Below, in pieces: positions 44,831-52,901 of a stretch of DNA of 64,000 nt. How positions within the stretch are numbered: the first letter of the stretch is position 1; every line of letters starts with the position of its first letter. This DNA comes from Capnocytophaga sp. oral taxon 878. Lineage in GTDB: Bacteria; Bacteroidota; Bacteroidia; Flavobacteriales; Flavobacteriaceae. The stretch spans positions 1,116,001 through 1,180,000 of the forward strand of contig NZ_CP027229.1 in NCBI RefSeq assembly GCF_002999135.1, in the 5' to 3' direction. A program made the position numbers and the translations under genes. Below the pieces are notes generated by a model. It was not told the DNA's origin and did no database searches. It saw only the letters and a program-made list of their open reading frames with translations.

Positions 44831-45676
44831 ATGAAACAGAGTACAAACACCCTCAACCCTTTCATCACCTCAGTCCAAACACACAAAGAGCGGGTACATT
44901 TTACTGATACTACTTTGCTCAACGCTACCAATCCTATTAAAGTACATCTGATAGGAGCAGGAGGCACAGGCTCGCAAGTAGCCACTGCTTTAGCACGTAT
45001 CAACCATGCTTTGGTTGCTTTAGGACACGCAGGGTTATCGGTAACCCTTTGGGACAACGACCTTGTAAGCCCTGCCAATCTCGGCAGACAGCTTTTTTCG
45101 GCTTGTGAGTTAGGAATGTACAAATCCACTGCCCTAATAAGCCGTATCAATCGCTTTTTTGGTACAGATTGGAGAGCGCAAACACAGCTATTCAGCACTG
45201 AGACCTTTTCCTTTGAAGAAGAAACAATGAGAGGAAGTATTTACCTTTCGTCTGTAGATAGCGCAAAGGCACGCTTTGACATTGGGGAAGTACTCACTTA
45301 TTTAGAGCGAGCTCACCACTACCACAACAACCCTAAGTATTGGTTAGATTTTGGCAACAGCACCCATTCAGGACAAGTGATTTTAGGTACTTTACAAGCC
45401 ATTGAGCAACCTCATAGCGATACTTTTACTCCCATAGACACCCTGCCTACTATTACCCAAGCCTTTGGAGAACTATTAACACAATCCGAGCAGAATGACA
45501 ATACCCCAAGTTGCTCCCTTGCCGAAGCCTTAACCAAGCAAGATTTGTTCATTAACGCCACCCTTTCACAAATGGGAAGCACTCTACTTTGGAACTTGTT
45601 CAGAGAAGGGCTCACTCCTTACAGAGGCTTTTTCCTCAACCTCAAAGACTTTCGTACACAACCCTTAGCTGTATAA
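44831..45676 (+). CDS. PRTRC system ThiF/E1-like adenylyltransferase, copy A
   Basis: The 281-residue protein has a ThiF/MoeB/E1 nucleotide-binding fold: VHLIGAGGTGSQVATALARI (GAGGTGS, residues 42-48), VTLWDNDLVSPANLGRQLFS (the Asp and Arg that bind ATP-Mg), and YWLDFGNSTHSGQVILGTL. A catalytic Cys is not obvious. ThiF enzymes adenylate the C-terminus of ubiquitin-like proteins. A longer frame from 44780 overlaps gene B and is not preferred. Confidence 0.88.
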   Translation: MKQSTNTLNPFITSVQTHKERVHFTDTTLLNATNPIKVHLIGAGGTGSQVATALARINHALVALGHAGLSVTLWDNDLVSPANLGRQLFSACELGMYKSTALISRINRFFGTDWRAQTQLFSTETFSFEEETMRGSIYLSSVDSAKARFDIGEVLTYLERAHHYHNNPKYWLDFGNSTHSGQVILGTLQAIEQPHSDTFTPIDTLPTITQAFGELLTQSEQNDNTPSCSLAEALTKQDLFINATLSQMGSTLLWNLFREGLTPYRGFFLNLKDFRTQPLAV

Positions 45677-45683
45677 ACAACAA

Positions 45684-45773
45684 CACTGACAAGCATTTTT
45701 TATGACTGCTTGTCAGTGCTATTAATTGCCTGTCGTGGCTCACGACCTTCTTTTCTTTGAGAAAGAAAAGAAG
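45684..45773. terminator. Hairpin cluster after ThiF, copy A
   Basis: Three hairpins follow: CACTGACAAGCA/TGCTTGTCAGTG (45684-45718), GTCGTG/CACGAC (45732-45746) and CTTCTTTTCTTT/AAAGAAAAGAAG (45748-45773). The last two are conserved in copy B; the first is replaced there by an unrelated stem. They separate convergent genes. The rest of the 191-base gap shows no gene. Confidence 0.7.
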
Positions 45774-45867
45774 CAAAAGAAAGACCTTACAGATAGATTT
45801 TTTGTTAGTTTAGGATAAAGAGAAATCTTACAAGATAGCTATTAAAGATAAAAAAAGGAGCTATTTC

Positions 45868-46137
45868 TTAATAGTTAGCCTCCAAAATCTTTAGAATATC
45901 ACTTTGTTTAAAGAGAATTTTACCACCAATTTGGATATAAGGAAAAAGCCCATCATCACGGTATTGCTGTAGGGTTCTTTTGGTGATATGCAGTAGCTCA
46001 CAGACTTTCTCGCCATTGAGGTATAACTCCCCACCTACTAAGGGTCGGAAGTGTTCCTGAATAAAGGCTATTTGTTCTTGAAGGCGCGTGAGTGCCGCCT
46101 TGTATTGTGCAATTTCTTCTTGATTATTACTGAGCAT
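45868..46137 (-). CDS. HTH/excisionase-family DNA-binding protein, element A, second
   Basis: The 89-residue protein has an N-terminal helical tail, then a winged helix-turn-helix: GEKVCELLHITKRTLQQYRD, GLFPYIQIGGKILFKQSDIL (residues 42-85). The last 46 residues equal those of the copy B protein; the first 42 differ completely. The start overlaps the preceding gene by 11 bases. It is probably a recombination directionality or regulatory factor. Confidence 0.8.
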   Translation of the reverse strand: MLSNNQEEIAQYKAALTRLQEQIAFIQEHFRPLVGGELYLNGEKVCELLHITKRTLQQYRDDGLFPYIQIGGKILFKQSDILKILEANY

Positions 46138-46432
46138 TGGGTTGATGTTTTAAGTGAGACGTTCCTGTGCTTAATAGCTGCTGTACCTCAGCAAACTTAA
46201 AGTAGTTCTTCCTAAAAATAGAGGACGAGGCTAATATGCCCTTATCCTTGTAATTCTGTAAGGTACGCTTGTTAATTCCCAACAGCTGACACACTTCTTG
46301 GGCATCTAACCACTTTTCCTTCTCTTTACCTATCGGATAGGTACTAATAAACTGCTGTAAGCTATCTGTAAGGGCTGACAACTCATTAAAAGCCTCCTGA
46401 AATACCTCTTTTTCTATTACTAATACTTCCAT
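46127..46432 (-). CDS. HTH/excisionase-family DNA-binding protein, element A, first
   Basis: The product is about 101 residues from MEVLVIEKEVFQEAF (46432). The HTH is KWLDAQEVCQLLGINKRTLQ, then NYKDKGILASSSIF and FKFAEVQQLL. The longer frame from 46480 is rejected because the -7 box TACCTTTG lies at 46468-46461, inside it. It pairs with the following HTH gene, as in many Bacteroidetes elements where two small HTH proteins control excision and transfer. It is only distantly similar to its counterpart in element B. Confidence 0.8.
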   Translation of the reverse strand: MEVLVIEKEVFQEAFNELSALTDSLQQFISTYPIGKEKEKWLDAQEVCQLLGINKRTLQNYKDKGILASSSIFRKNYFKFAEVQQLLSTGTSHLKHQPNAQ

Positions 46433-46460
46433 TGTTACTACTTTGCTATGATTTTGAGTG

Positions 46461-46468
46461 CAAAGGTA
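46461..46468 (-). promoter_or_regulatory. Promoter -7 box for the HTH pair, element A
   Basis: TACCTTTG followed by CAC on the minus strand, about 29 bases upstream of ATG 46432. Confidence 0.65.
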
Positions 46469-46485
46469 GGATGTAAGCACAGAAA

Positions 46486-46521
46486 AACCTCTCAGCTGGC
46501 AGTTTTTGGCAGTGAGAGGCA
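46486..46521 (-). terminator. Terminator after the PIN-like gene
   Basis: On the minus strand GCCTCTCA pairs with TGAGAGGT around an inner CTGCC/GGCAG pair and is followed by a T run. It lies 20 bases beyond the stop of the gene at 46539. Confidence 0.75.
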
Positions 46522-46538
46522 GAAATTACATATAATTT

Positions 46539-47885
46539 TTATGATTTTGTATTAAAAAAGTGTTTAGCCAAATTAAATAGAAGATTAGCAAACCCCCACA
46601 ATCCTCCTAAAGAGCTTATAAAATATATAATTTTTTTTATCCATAAATATAATTCTGGATGTAACAATGTGTATAAATATAAGACCAATACTATAAGAAT
46701 TATAATTATTGCATTGCTAGTTTTTATTGGAAAATATCTTGCTTTTTTTTCTTCCATTTTTCTATTTTCAGCTATCTGGCTTTTTAACTTTTTATTTTCC
46801 TTTTTTATAAAAATGTTTTCTTCATTAATACTTTTTATCTTTTTTTCATATTGACGCATTTCTTTTTCTGATTTAGCCTTTTCATTTCTTCCTTTTTCTA
46901 TTAATTTATGAGTACTATTAGCAAATTTTTGTTTATCCCCTGCTTCATCAAGTAATCCTTGAATACTTTTTGTTGATTGAAAGGCTATTGAGTTGAGTAG
47001 AATGTTATAATCTTCTTCTTTCAAATTTAAATTTTCTCTAATCGCCATATCAAATTCATTTAAGAGTTCCCTACTTGGATATTCTTCAGAAAGAGTTTGA
47101 GCTATAAGTTCATTAAGACCTATCTGACTTACTCTTGCTGCCAAATGCTGAGGGTTCTTTAAGAATAATAAACTGGTCAGTTCATCAGGCATTATTGTCT
47201 CACCAATAAATCCATTTGTTTTACAAGTAATATTGAATTCCGATAAATTCTTGTTTGCTGTAACAAACCAATATTTAGCTTTTTGATGTAATCTAATATT
47301 ATTTCCTCTACGTTTTCTAACGTACAAATAGGCTGTAACATCGTGAATAGCACTATTCTTACGTCTACGAGTCTGTCCTAATAAAGCAACATCTTCAGAA
47401 GTAGCATTTTTTCTTATTTCAGAATCAGGAACAGTATCAACCTCTACTCCTAATTCCTTTCTTATAAAGTCTTCTAATTTCCCATTAATATTAATTAACC
47501 AAGTTTTATTTTTCCCTAATCGTATACACGCTTCATTTATTGTAGATATTGGATTATCTTTATCAAATTTACTTATTGCTTGTTCTATTATTAGAGAAAT
47601 TTCATTAATTGTTATATTAAGTATTTTTACTTCACCTTTTGTATCTCTTATTAACTTTAGTAACTCCTTTGTTGGTAACGTATCTTCTTCTCTTTGTAGA
47701 TCTAATGCCTCTAAAATAATTTGAGTGTCTAAGTAATAAATAATATTATCATCTATTTTTGCTTCTAACTCTATACCAGATTCTAAGAATGAAGCAATAA
47801 TAGACCCCATATATATCCGTTCTGCTACCTCATAGAGTGTATTATCACTCCTTTCGATATCTTGTAGAAAATGAATATGATGCAT
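46539..47885 (-). CDS. PIN-like nuclease with coiled coil and C-terminal membrane anchor
   Basis: This 448-residue protein is present only in element A. PIN-like signature residues are IIYYLDTQIILEAL (Asp53), ITINEISLIIE (Glu95), AIHDVTAYLYVRKR (Asp182), and WFVTANKNLSEFN, where the usual TxDxxL reads TANKNL (Asn211). A coiled coil (about residues 330-380) precedes two hydrophobic segments (391-408, 416-437). The frame is also open upstream of ATG 47885 to 47969, 20 bases from the att core, so the N-terminus may be truncated. I infer an RNase-type, membrane-linked cargo protein, possibly defence. Confidence 0.7.
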   Translation of the reverse strand: MHHIHFLQDIERSDNTLYEVAERIYMGSIIASFLESGIELEAKIDDNIIYYLDTQIILEALDLQREEDTLPTKELLKLIRDTKGEVKILNITINEISLIIEQAISKFDKDNPISTINEACIRLGKNKTWLININGKLEDFIRKELGVEVDTVPDSEIRKNATSEDVALLGQTRRRKNSAIHDVTAYLYVRKRRGNNIRLHQKAKYWFVTANKNLSEFNITCKTNGFIGETIMPDELTSLLFLKNPQHLAARVSQIGLNELIAQTLSEEYPSRELLNEFDMAIRENLNLKEEDYNILLNSIAFQSTKSIQGLLDEAGDKQKFANSTHKLIEKGRNEKAKSEKEMRQYEKKIKSINEENIFIKKENKKLKSQIAENRKMEEKKARYFPIKTSNAIIIILIVLVLYLYTLLHPELYLWIKKIIYFISSLGGLWGFANLLFNLAKHFFNTKS

Positions 47886-47988
47886 AAATGACTGTTCAAG
47901 TTCTTTTTCTTCTATGATACGAGTTTTTCCAGAAAAAAATGAACTTAAATTTTTCTTGTTTTTTTTAGCAAAAAATAGAATTTAAAAT

Positions 47989-47998
47989 GCAAAACTAC
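47989..47998 (-). other. Putative att core, junction of elements A and B
   Basis: The minus strand reads GTAGTTTTGC, identical to the core at 38030-38039. It separates element A's terminal cargo gene from element B's integrase end, as expected for tandem integration at one site. Confidence 0.6.
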
Positions 47999-48232
47999 AA
48001 AAAATAATATAATTAGCTCATACAAAGGGGATTATTTTTTTGAAAGGAAGATAAGAGAAGACAGAGTCTTAGATGATTTGGACAGGCTTTTTCAAAATTA
48101 GGTTTCTAAATCGTTACCTAATACCTTAAAAAATAATTTTTATTAGTAGGTTATATTTCAGTGTTTTACACCTTTTTTCATATTGTACAGTAACTTGATA
48201 AAAAGTACTTTCGCAAATTAAAAAATTAGAGT

Positions 48233-49468
48233 ATGAAAAAAGTAAAACGCTCAACCTTTAAGGTATTGTTTTACCTTAAAAAGAATGCCCCAAAGAAGAA
48301 CGGTAAGGTTGCTATTATGGGGCGTATTACCATTGACAATCAGGTAGCTCAGTTTAGTACCAAACTTGAAATTCTTCCACAGAAATGGGATTTGAAGTAC
48401 GGAAGGGTAACAGGTAAAACAGAGGAAGCTACCCAACTCAACCGAAAGCTGGAAGAGATCCGCTCACGTATGGTTACTCATTATGAGGAGCTGATGAAGT
48501 ACGAGGGAGTGGTTACTGCTCAGAAGCTAAAAGCCACTTTCCTAGGTATAGGAGTAATGGAAGATTCCTTGCTAAAAGTCTATGAGAAGTTCAAAGAGGA
48601 CTTTGCCTTGATGGTAGAAAAAGGTGTTAGAAGTTGGAGAACACTTAATAAATACGAAAATGTATACACTCATTTGAGTGAGTTTATCCAGTACAAATAC
48701 CACAGAAGTGATATTTCTTTCAAAGAGCTTACAGAAGACTTTATCAATGACTTTGACTTCTATCTTAGAGTCAATAAAAGCCTTACTCACAACACAATAT
48801 GGGTTTATATGATGCCCCTTTGTAAAATGGTAGAAATAGCTATAGACAAGGGTATCATCTATCGCAATCCTTTTAAGAATTATATAAGTTCTATGGAGGA
48901 GAAAGATAGAGGTTATTTGCTTAGAGAGGAAGTAGAAACTCTTTTACAATATCACCCTAAGAGTGCTTCTGTTGAATTAGTACGAGACCTATTTGTATTT
49001 AGTTGCTTTACAGGTTTTTCGTATATTGATATCAAGCAGCTCAAGAAAAGTCACTTACAATCGTTCTTTGACGGCAACAAATGGCTTATCAAACGCCGTC
49101 AAAAATCAGATGTTCCTTGCAATGTTCGTCTATTGGATATAGCCGAGAAAATCATCGAAAAATACGACGGCACAACTCGCACAGATACTTTATTCCCAGT
49201 ACCTTCAAACGCTAATTGCAATCTTCTGATCAAAAAGATGATGAAAGATTGCAACATCATTCGCGAAAAACCTATCTCTTTTCACTGGGCACGCCATACC
49301 TTTGGTACTCTATTCTTAACAGAAGGAGTTCCCTTGGAAAGTGTTAGCAAGATGATGGGACATAAGAATATCAAAACCACCCAGATTTATGCTAAAATCA
49401 CCAATGAGAAAATTAGCAAGGATATGGAAATTGCTGCCGAACGATTAAAGAATTTAAAGATAGGATAG
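48233..49468 (+). CDS. int: Tyrosine recombinase/integrase, IntDOT-like, copy B
   Basis: The 411 residues have all catalytic features of copy A (Ser263 in place of Arg I, His351, Arg354, His377, Tyr386). Differences are few: Arg to His at 158, Ala to Val at 247, and a cluster at about 311-323 (DGTTRTDTLFPVP). DNA differences cluster in the same place, which looks like a short recombined tract. Confidence 0.93.
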   Translation: MKKVKRSTFKVLFYLKKNAPKKNGKVAIMGRITIDNQVAQFSTKLEILPQKWDLKYGRVTGKTEEATQLNRKLEEIRSRMVTHYEELMKYEGVVTAQKLKATFLGIGVMEDSLLKVYEKFKEDFALMVEKGVRSWRTLNKYENVYTHLSEFIQYKYHRSDISFKELTEDFINDFDFYLRVNKSLTHNTIWVYMMPLCKMVEIAIDKGIIYRNPFKNYISSMEEKDRGYLLREEVETLLQYHPKSASVELVRDLFVFSCFTGFSYIDIKQLKKSHLQSFFDGNKWLIKRRQKSDVPCNVRLLDIAEKIIEKYDGTTRTDTLFPVPSNANCNLLIKKMMKDCNIIREKPISFHWARHTFGTLFLTEGVPLESVSKMMGHKNIKTTQIYAKITNEKISKDMEIAAERLKNLKIG

Positions 49469-49491
49469 CTTCTCAGTGTCTTTTAAAAATT

Positions 49492-49542
49492 AGAAATCCA
49501 TTGATAACATTTCAAAAAGAGATGTGTCAATGGATTTTTTTT
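49492..49542. terminator. Terminator after int, copy B
   Basis: Same stem as at 39533 (AATCCATTGATAACA with TGTGTCAATGGATT) followed by T8. Confidence 0.72.
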
Positions 49543-49696
49543 GTTGCCTTACAGAAAGCTATTAGAAGAGAAAAAGACTTCAACAAATAAGGAAAAGGGT
49601 ATTCGTTTGTCACAAAAAGAAATACGTCATTAAGACTTACCTATTTTCCCTGTTTTAAACACTTAAGGCACGTAATGGCGGTTCGTTGTTCGAGTG

Positions 49697-49704
49697 CAAA
49701 GGTA
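49697..49704 (-). promoter_or_regulatory. Minus-strand -7 box facing the int terminator, copy B
   Basis: TACCTTTG on the minus strand, conserved with 39736-39743. Confidence 0.45.
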
Positions 49705-49721
49705 TTTCTGTGTTATTAACG

Positions 49722-49817
49722 CTTCTTGCAAGGTCAAGCCCGATGGGTTTTCAAAAAAATCTCCAGCCCTTGTCCGTTGTCCTGCGGGTAGTATTTTTTT
49801 GAAAAACCTTGCAGAAG
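49722..49817. ncRNA. Conserved long hairpin region between int and ssb, copy B
   Basis: Same inverted repeat as at 39761-39856. A G to T change sits in the unpaired centre (GATGGGTTT here), while the arms are unchanged. Confidence 0.45.
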
Positions 49818-50039
49818 CTAAACACAGACCTTTTATGGCACTCGAAACGAAACCAGCTCATTCCGACCTTTAAGCGAATAAAAAAAATGTCAAATATGAG
49901 AAAAATGCCGCTTCTTACAGATTGTTTTTTGAAACGAATACCGCTTTTCCTCCCATTGTCGAATAAAAAATTTCAAAAAGACAACCTAAAAGCCGAAAAT
50001 CGTGCGTATCGTGTCCAAACAAGCCGTAAAGCAGCATAA
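49809..50039 (+). CDS. Possible small basic protein, copy B
   Basis: Counterpart of the frame at 39848-40078; differs at three residues near the C-terminus (AENRAYRVQTSRKAA). It may not be a gene. Confidence 0.3.
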   Translation: MQKLNTDLLWHSKRNQLIPTFKRIKKMSNMRKMPLLTDCFLKRIPLFLPLSNKKFQKDNLKAENRAYRVQTSRKAA

Positions 50040-50059
50040 AACTCCTAAAATGCAACAAG

Positions 50060-50395
50060 ATGAAAAAAGAACCCTGTATCGCAACTAAATTCGTGTCTCA
50101 CGAAATAAGCCCCTTAGAACATCTGAAAGACTGCCAAGTCTATCAGCTCCGTGTAAAGCTCAATAGCGGTGAGAAACTCACCCGAACAGAGAAAAATTGG
50201 ATTACCCAAGCGGTCAATAGTAACTGCTTTTTCAGAAATGCTATCCCTTTATTGGGCTACCGATTTGACTTTTCCGATGTACTGAAAAAGTTCATTGTAA
50301 AGCAGTATAATACTTGGTATGAATACTATGCTATCGACCGCACCAGCCTCCGTGCCTATCTTTATGGGCGCATAGACCAAATAGTAGAAATTTAG
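50060..50395 (+). CDS. Conserved element protein of unknown function, copy B
   Basis: The 111-residue protein is identical to copy A although the DNA differs at several silent sites. It precedes ssb. Confidence 0.75.
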   Translation: MKKEPCIATKFVSHEISPLEHLKDCQVYQLRVKLNSGEKLTRTEKNWITQAVNSNCFFRNAIPLLGYRFDFSDVLKKFIVKQYNTWYEYYAIDRTSLRAYLYGRIDQIVEI

Positions 50396-50420
50396 TAACC
50401 TAATAACAAATAGAACGCTT

Positions 50421-50855
50421 ATGAATATCGTAGGAAGACTTACCGAAAATGCACAAGTGCAAACCCTATCAAATGGCAAACAAGTCGTTAATTTCTCTGT
50501 AGCAGTAAACGACAACTACCGAAACAAAGCAGGTGAAAACGTACAGCAAACCTCCTTTTTTGACTGTGCTTATTGGCTCAGTACGGGGGTTGCTCCGTAC
50601 CTTACCAAAGGCACATTGGTTGAATTGGAAGGACGAGTATCGGCACGAGCGTGGCTCAATCGTGAGGGAGAACCTCAAGCAGGCTTGAACTTTCACACCT
50701 CCAAAATCAAATTCCACTTTAGCAAGAAAGCAGAAGTAACACCTAATACCTCTGCAAGTGAGACAAATAACGCAAATGCCATAACACCTTTGCCAAAGCC
50801 CCAAGTCACAGCAGGGCAAGTAGCAGAGGAAGACGAGGACGATTTGCCTTTCTAA
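50421..50855 (+). CDS. ssb: Single-stranded DNA-binding protein, copy B
   Basis: The 144-residue OB-fold protein with acidic tail DEDDLPF is identical in sequence to copy A; DNA changes are silent. Confidence 0.92.
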   Translation: MNIVGRLTENAQVQTLSNGKQVVNFSVAVNDNYRNKAGENVQQTSFFDCAYWLSTGVAPYLTKGTLVELEGRVSARAWLNREGEPQAGLNFHTSKIKFHFSKKAEVTPNTSASETNNANAITPLPKPQVTAGQVAEEDEDDLPF

Positions 50856-50884
50856 ATGTATAACCCTTTAAAATTGAACAAAAA

Positions 50885-51331
50885 ATGAATATCAGCAAAA
50901 CACCTACAACACACCTTTTGGTGCGTGCCTATACCAATAGCGAATGGGATAGTTGTGACTTTGCCCTTATCACCCTTACCGAGCAATGGCTTGAGAAAGT
51001 GAAAAATGTAGCCCAACAAGTATCTACCCTAAAGAGCGACCCCGATTTTGTAAACCTTAGTTTCTATGAGGCAAAAACCGACTTTTATACCCTCAGCGAT
51101 GAGGAACAGCCCGATTTATCCTTTTTAGAAGAACGTACTTGGGCTTTTGTGGAACTCACTGAGGAGGAATTAGCCTCTTTCAATACGCCTGAAAGCCGTT
51201 TGGATATTTACCGAAGCGTATTTACCCGATACGATGATTTCTATATAAAAGCCTATGGAAAATACTCCTCCGATGAGTATTGGACGGACGACATCCGTTT
51301 TGAAGAACTTTTTAAAACCTTTGAAAAATGA
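50885..51331 (+). CDS. Acidic hypothetical element protein, copy B
   Basis: The 148 residues differ from copy A at I to T (6), Q to R (14), D to E (19), K to N, A to S, R to K and D to E near the end. The ATGA overlap with the next gene is kept. Confidence 0.75.
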   Translation: MNISKTPTTHLLVRAYTNSEWDSCDFALITLTEQWLEKVKNVAQQVSTLKSDPDFVNLSFYEAKTDFYTLSDEEQPDLSFLEERTWAFVELTEEELASFNTPESRLDIYRSVFTRYDDFYIKAYGKYSSDEYWTDDIRFEELFKTFEK

Positions 51332-51534
51332 TAATAACAGACCTCAATGGCGCACCTATAGAGGTAACCGACCTTGATAAAGCCTTAGCGCAAGCCGATA
51401 GCTTTAGAGGGTATAAGCATACTGACAACACCCACAAGGCGTTAGACAAGAGACTAAAAGCCTATTGGCAGGACTTATATATTAAACTAAAGCAACTCAA
51501 AGAAGCCCAAAACTCAACCCTTAATAAAACCTAA
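51328..51534 (+). CDS. Small hypothetical element protein, copy B
   Basis: The 68 residues are identical to the protein at 41367-41573. Confidence 0.7.
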   Translation: MIITDLNGAPIEVTDLDKALAQADSFRGYKHTDNTHKALDKRLKAYWQDLYIKLKQLKEAQNSTLNKT

Positions 51535-51540
51535 CAGCCT

Positions 51541-51774
51541 ATGGAAAGCGTTTACTTAGTCTATAAAACCGACAGCTGGCACTATATGAGTAGCCGTGTC
51601 CTTATGCAAGTATGCACAAGCAAGTACAAAGCTATCGAAGTGATAAAAGCCTATTGCAAGCGGTACAAGCTACCCTTTACCCAAGACGACCTAACCAACT
51701 TGCAATGGTACGACCAAACCCAATGTAGCAAAAGAAGCATTGAGTTTGAAATAGAACCCCAAGAAGTAGTTTAA
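51541..51774 (+). CDS. Small hypothetical element protein, copy B
   Basis: The 77 residues have one change relative to copy A (Cys to Arg at 20). Confidence 0.65.
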   Translation: MESVYLVYKTDSWHYMSSRVLMQVCTSKYKAIEVIKAYCKRYKLPFTQDDLTNLQWYDQTQCSKRSIEFEIEPQEVV

Positions 51775-51791
51775 CCTAAAAGTGTATCTAA

Positions 51792-52043
51792 ATGAAACCA
51801 CTCAAACAACCCTTAGCAACCGACACCCAAGCCCTGTCCTATATAGGGATAATCATCCGAACTTTTGAACCACTGCACTTTATGAACCTTAGCGACCAAG
51901 ACCGAGAGGCAACCCTCAAAGCCCGACAAGCCTTAGAAGCTATCGTAAAGGCAAACGGCTACACAGTGAGTTATCGCACTGAAAACACTATCAAAAAAAG
52001 CCCCTTAAAAGATAAGGATATAAAAACAGAAGTATTAATTTAA
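51792..52043 (+). CDS. Small hypothetical element protein, copy B, longer C-terminus
   Basis: The 83 residues start MKPLKQPLATDTQ (the upstream start region also differs from copy A). One additional A in an A run extends the C-terminus by 12 residues relative to copy A. Confidence 0.65.
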   Translation: MKPLKQPLATDTQALSYIGIIIRTFEPLHFMNLSDQDREATLKARQALEAIVKANGYTVSYRTENTIKKSPLKDKDIKTEVLI

Positions 52044-52057
52044 AAACGAAGTATCCA

Positions 52058-52555
52058 ATGGAAACCCATTTTTTCAATCAAATTGCTCAGTTAGCCATAC
52101 AAGGCAAACTGCACTTAGTCATAACCCAAGAAGCAAATAGCCAGCTTGTTGTATCGGTATTGCTTGAGAATGAACAATGTTCAGACCCTGCCAAGCACCT
52201 TTTGCCTCCCTTAGTACTTAGAGGCACAGCCGAAGAATTAGATGCAGGCTTTTTTCAAAGCATCACCCAACCCTTAGAAGAAACCTCGTCTCTGTTTGTG
52301 AATATGGAGCAGTACATCGAGGCGCAAAAGCAAGCCCAAAGGCAATCAGCTATGGAGAAAGAAAAAGCTGAGAAACAACAAAAGAAATACGATGAGGCTA
52401 TGAAAAAAGTAGCTGATTTAGAAGCGCAGGGCAAGTACCGAGAAGCGTGGTCAAAACTACCTCCTCCCGATGAGTTCCCTAACTATGCCGATAAAATCCG
52501 CAAAAAAAGGTCAGAACTATCCACACACTTTGCCCCTACCTTGTTTGAAGAATAA
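52058..52555 (+). CDS. PRTRC system protein E, copy B
   Basis: The 165 residues are identical to copy A; same place before protein C. Confidence 0.85.
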   Translation: METHFFNQIAQLAIQGKLHLVITQEANSQLVVSVLLENEQCSDPAKHLLPPLVLRGTAEELDAGFFQSITQPLEETSSLFVNMEQYIEAQKQAQRQSAMEKEKAEKQQKKYDEAMKKVADLEAQGKYREAWSKLPPPDEFPNYADKIRKKRSELSTHFAPTLFEE

Positions 52556-52582
52556 GTATTAACCTCTAAAAAAAGTATTGTT

Positions 52583-52801
52583 ATGCTCATAGCTACCCAA
52601 CTGAAAAGAATGTTTGTCTTCGAAGAAAACCGACAAACTATTCACCTTGCCGACCCTAATCCATCGTGGTCAGTAGAGCAAGTCAAGAATTTTTACAGCA
52701 CCCATTACCCCCTGCTCACCAATGCCAAAGCAGGCACACCTTATGTAGAGGGAGACAGCGTTGTCTATCCCTTACAAATCACAATGGGTACAAAAGGCTA
52801 A
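52583..52801 (+). CDS. PRTRC system protein C, copy B
   Basis: The 72 residues are identical to copy A. Confidence 0.85.
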   Translation: MLIATQLKRMFVFEENRQTIHLADPNPSWSVEQVKNFYSTHYPLLTNAKAGTPYVEGDSVVYPLQITMGTKG

Positions 52802-52901
52802 ATCTCTACTAATTCTAAAGCTATGAGCCTTGTAAAACAGCTTAAAACAAGGCTTATAGCTAAAATTACAAACATTATCAAAAACTAAAAATAAACTAAA
52901 A

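Larger units (their letters stand above)
38020..46005 (+). repeat. Long direct repeat, left copy
   Basis: Nearly identical to 47979-55995 over about 8 kb, with an offset of 9959-9970 bases. Differences are scattered substitutions with clusters (for example within the integrase C-terminus at 39150-39260), a swapped terminator after ThiF, and a sharp end of similarity within the first HTH gene. Confidence 0.92.
38020..47988 (+). mobile_element. Element A: conjugation-less integrative element, PRTRC-bearing
   Basis: The unit runs from the first int-proximal repeat to the start of the second. It is just under 10 kb and bounded on both sides by the core GTAGTTTTGC (minus strand; 38030-38039 and 47989-47998). 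It carries integrase, ssb, small conserved genes, PRTRC E/C/F/B/ThiF, two HTH genes and one PIN-like cargo gene. No tra, relaxase or coupling protein gene is visible. It is either a satellite-like element or a deletion derivative of an ICE sitting in tandem with element B. The exact right end inside 46480-47988 is inferred. Confidence 0.7.

Noticed and set aside
46669..46854. 61-codon hydrophobic plus-strand frame
   Set aside because: It is the complement of the AT-rich coiled-coil region of the PIN-like gene.
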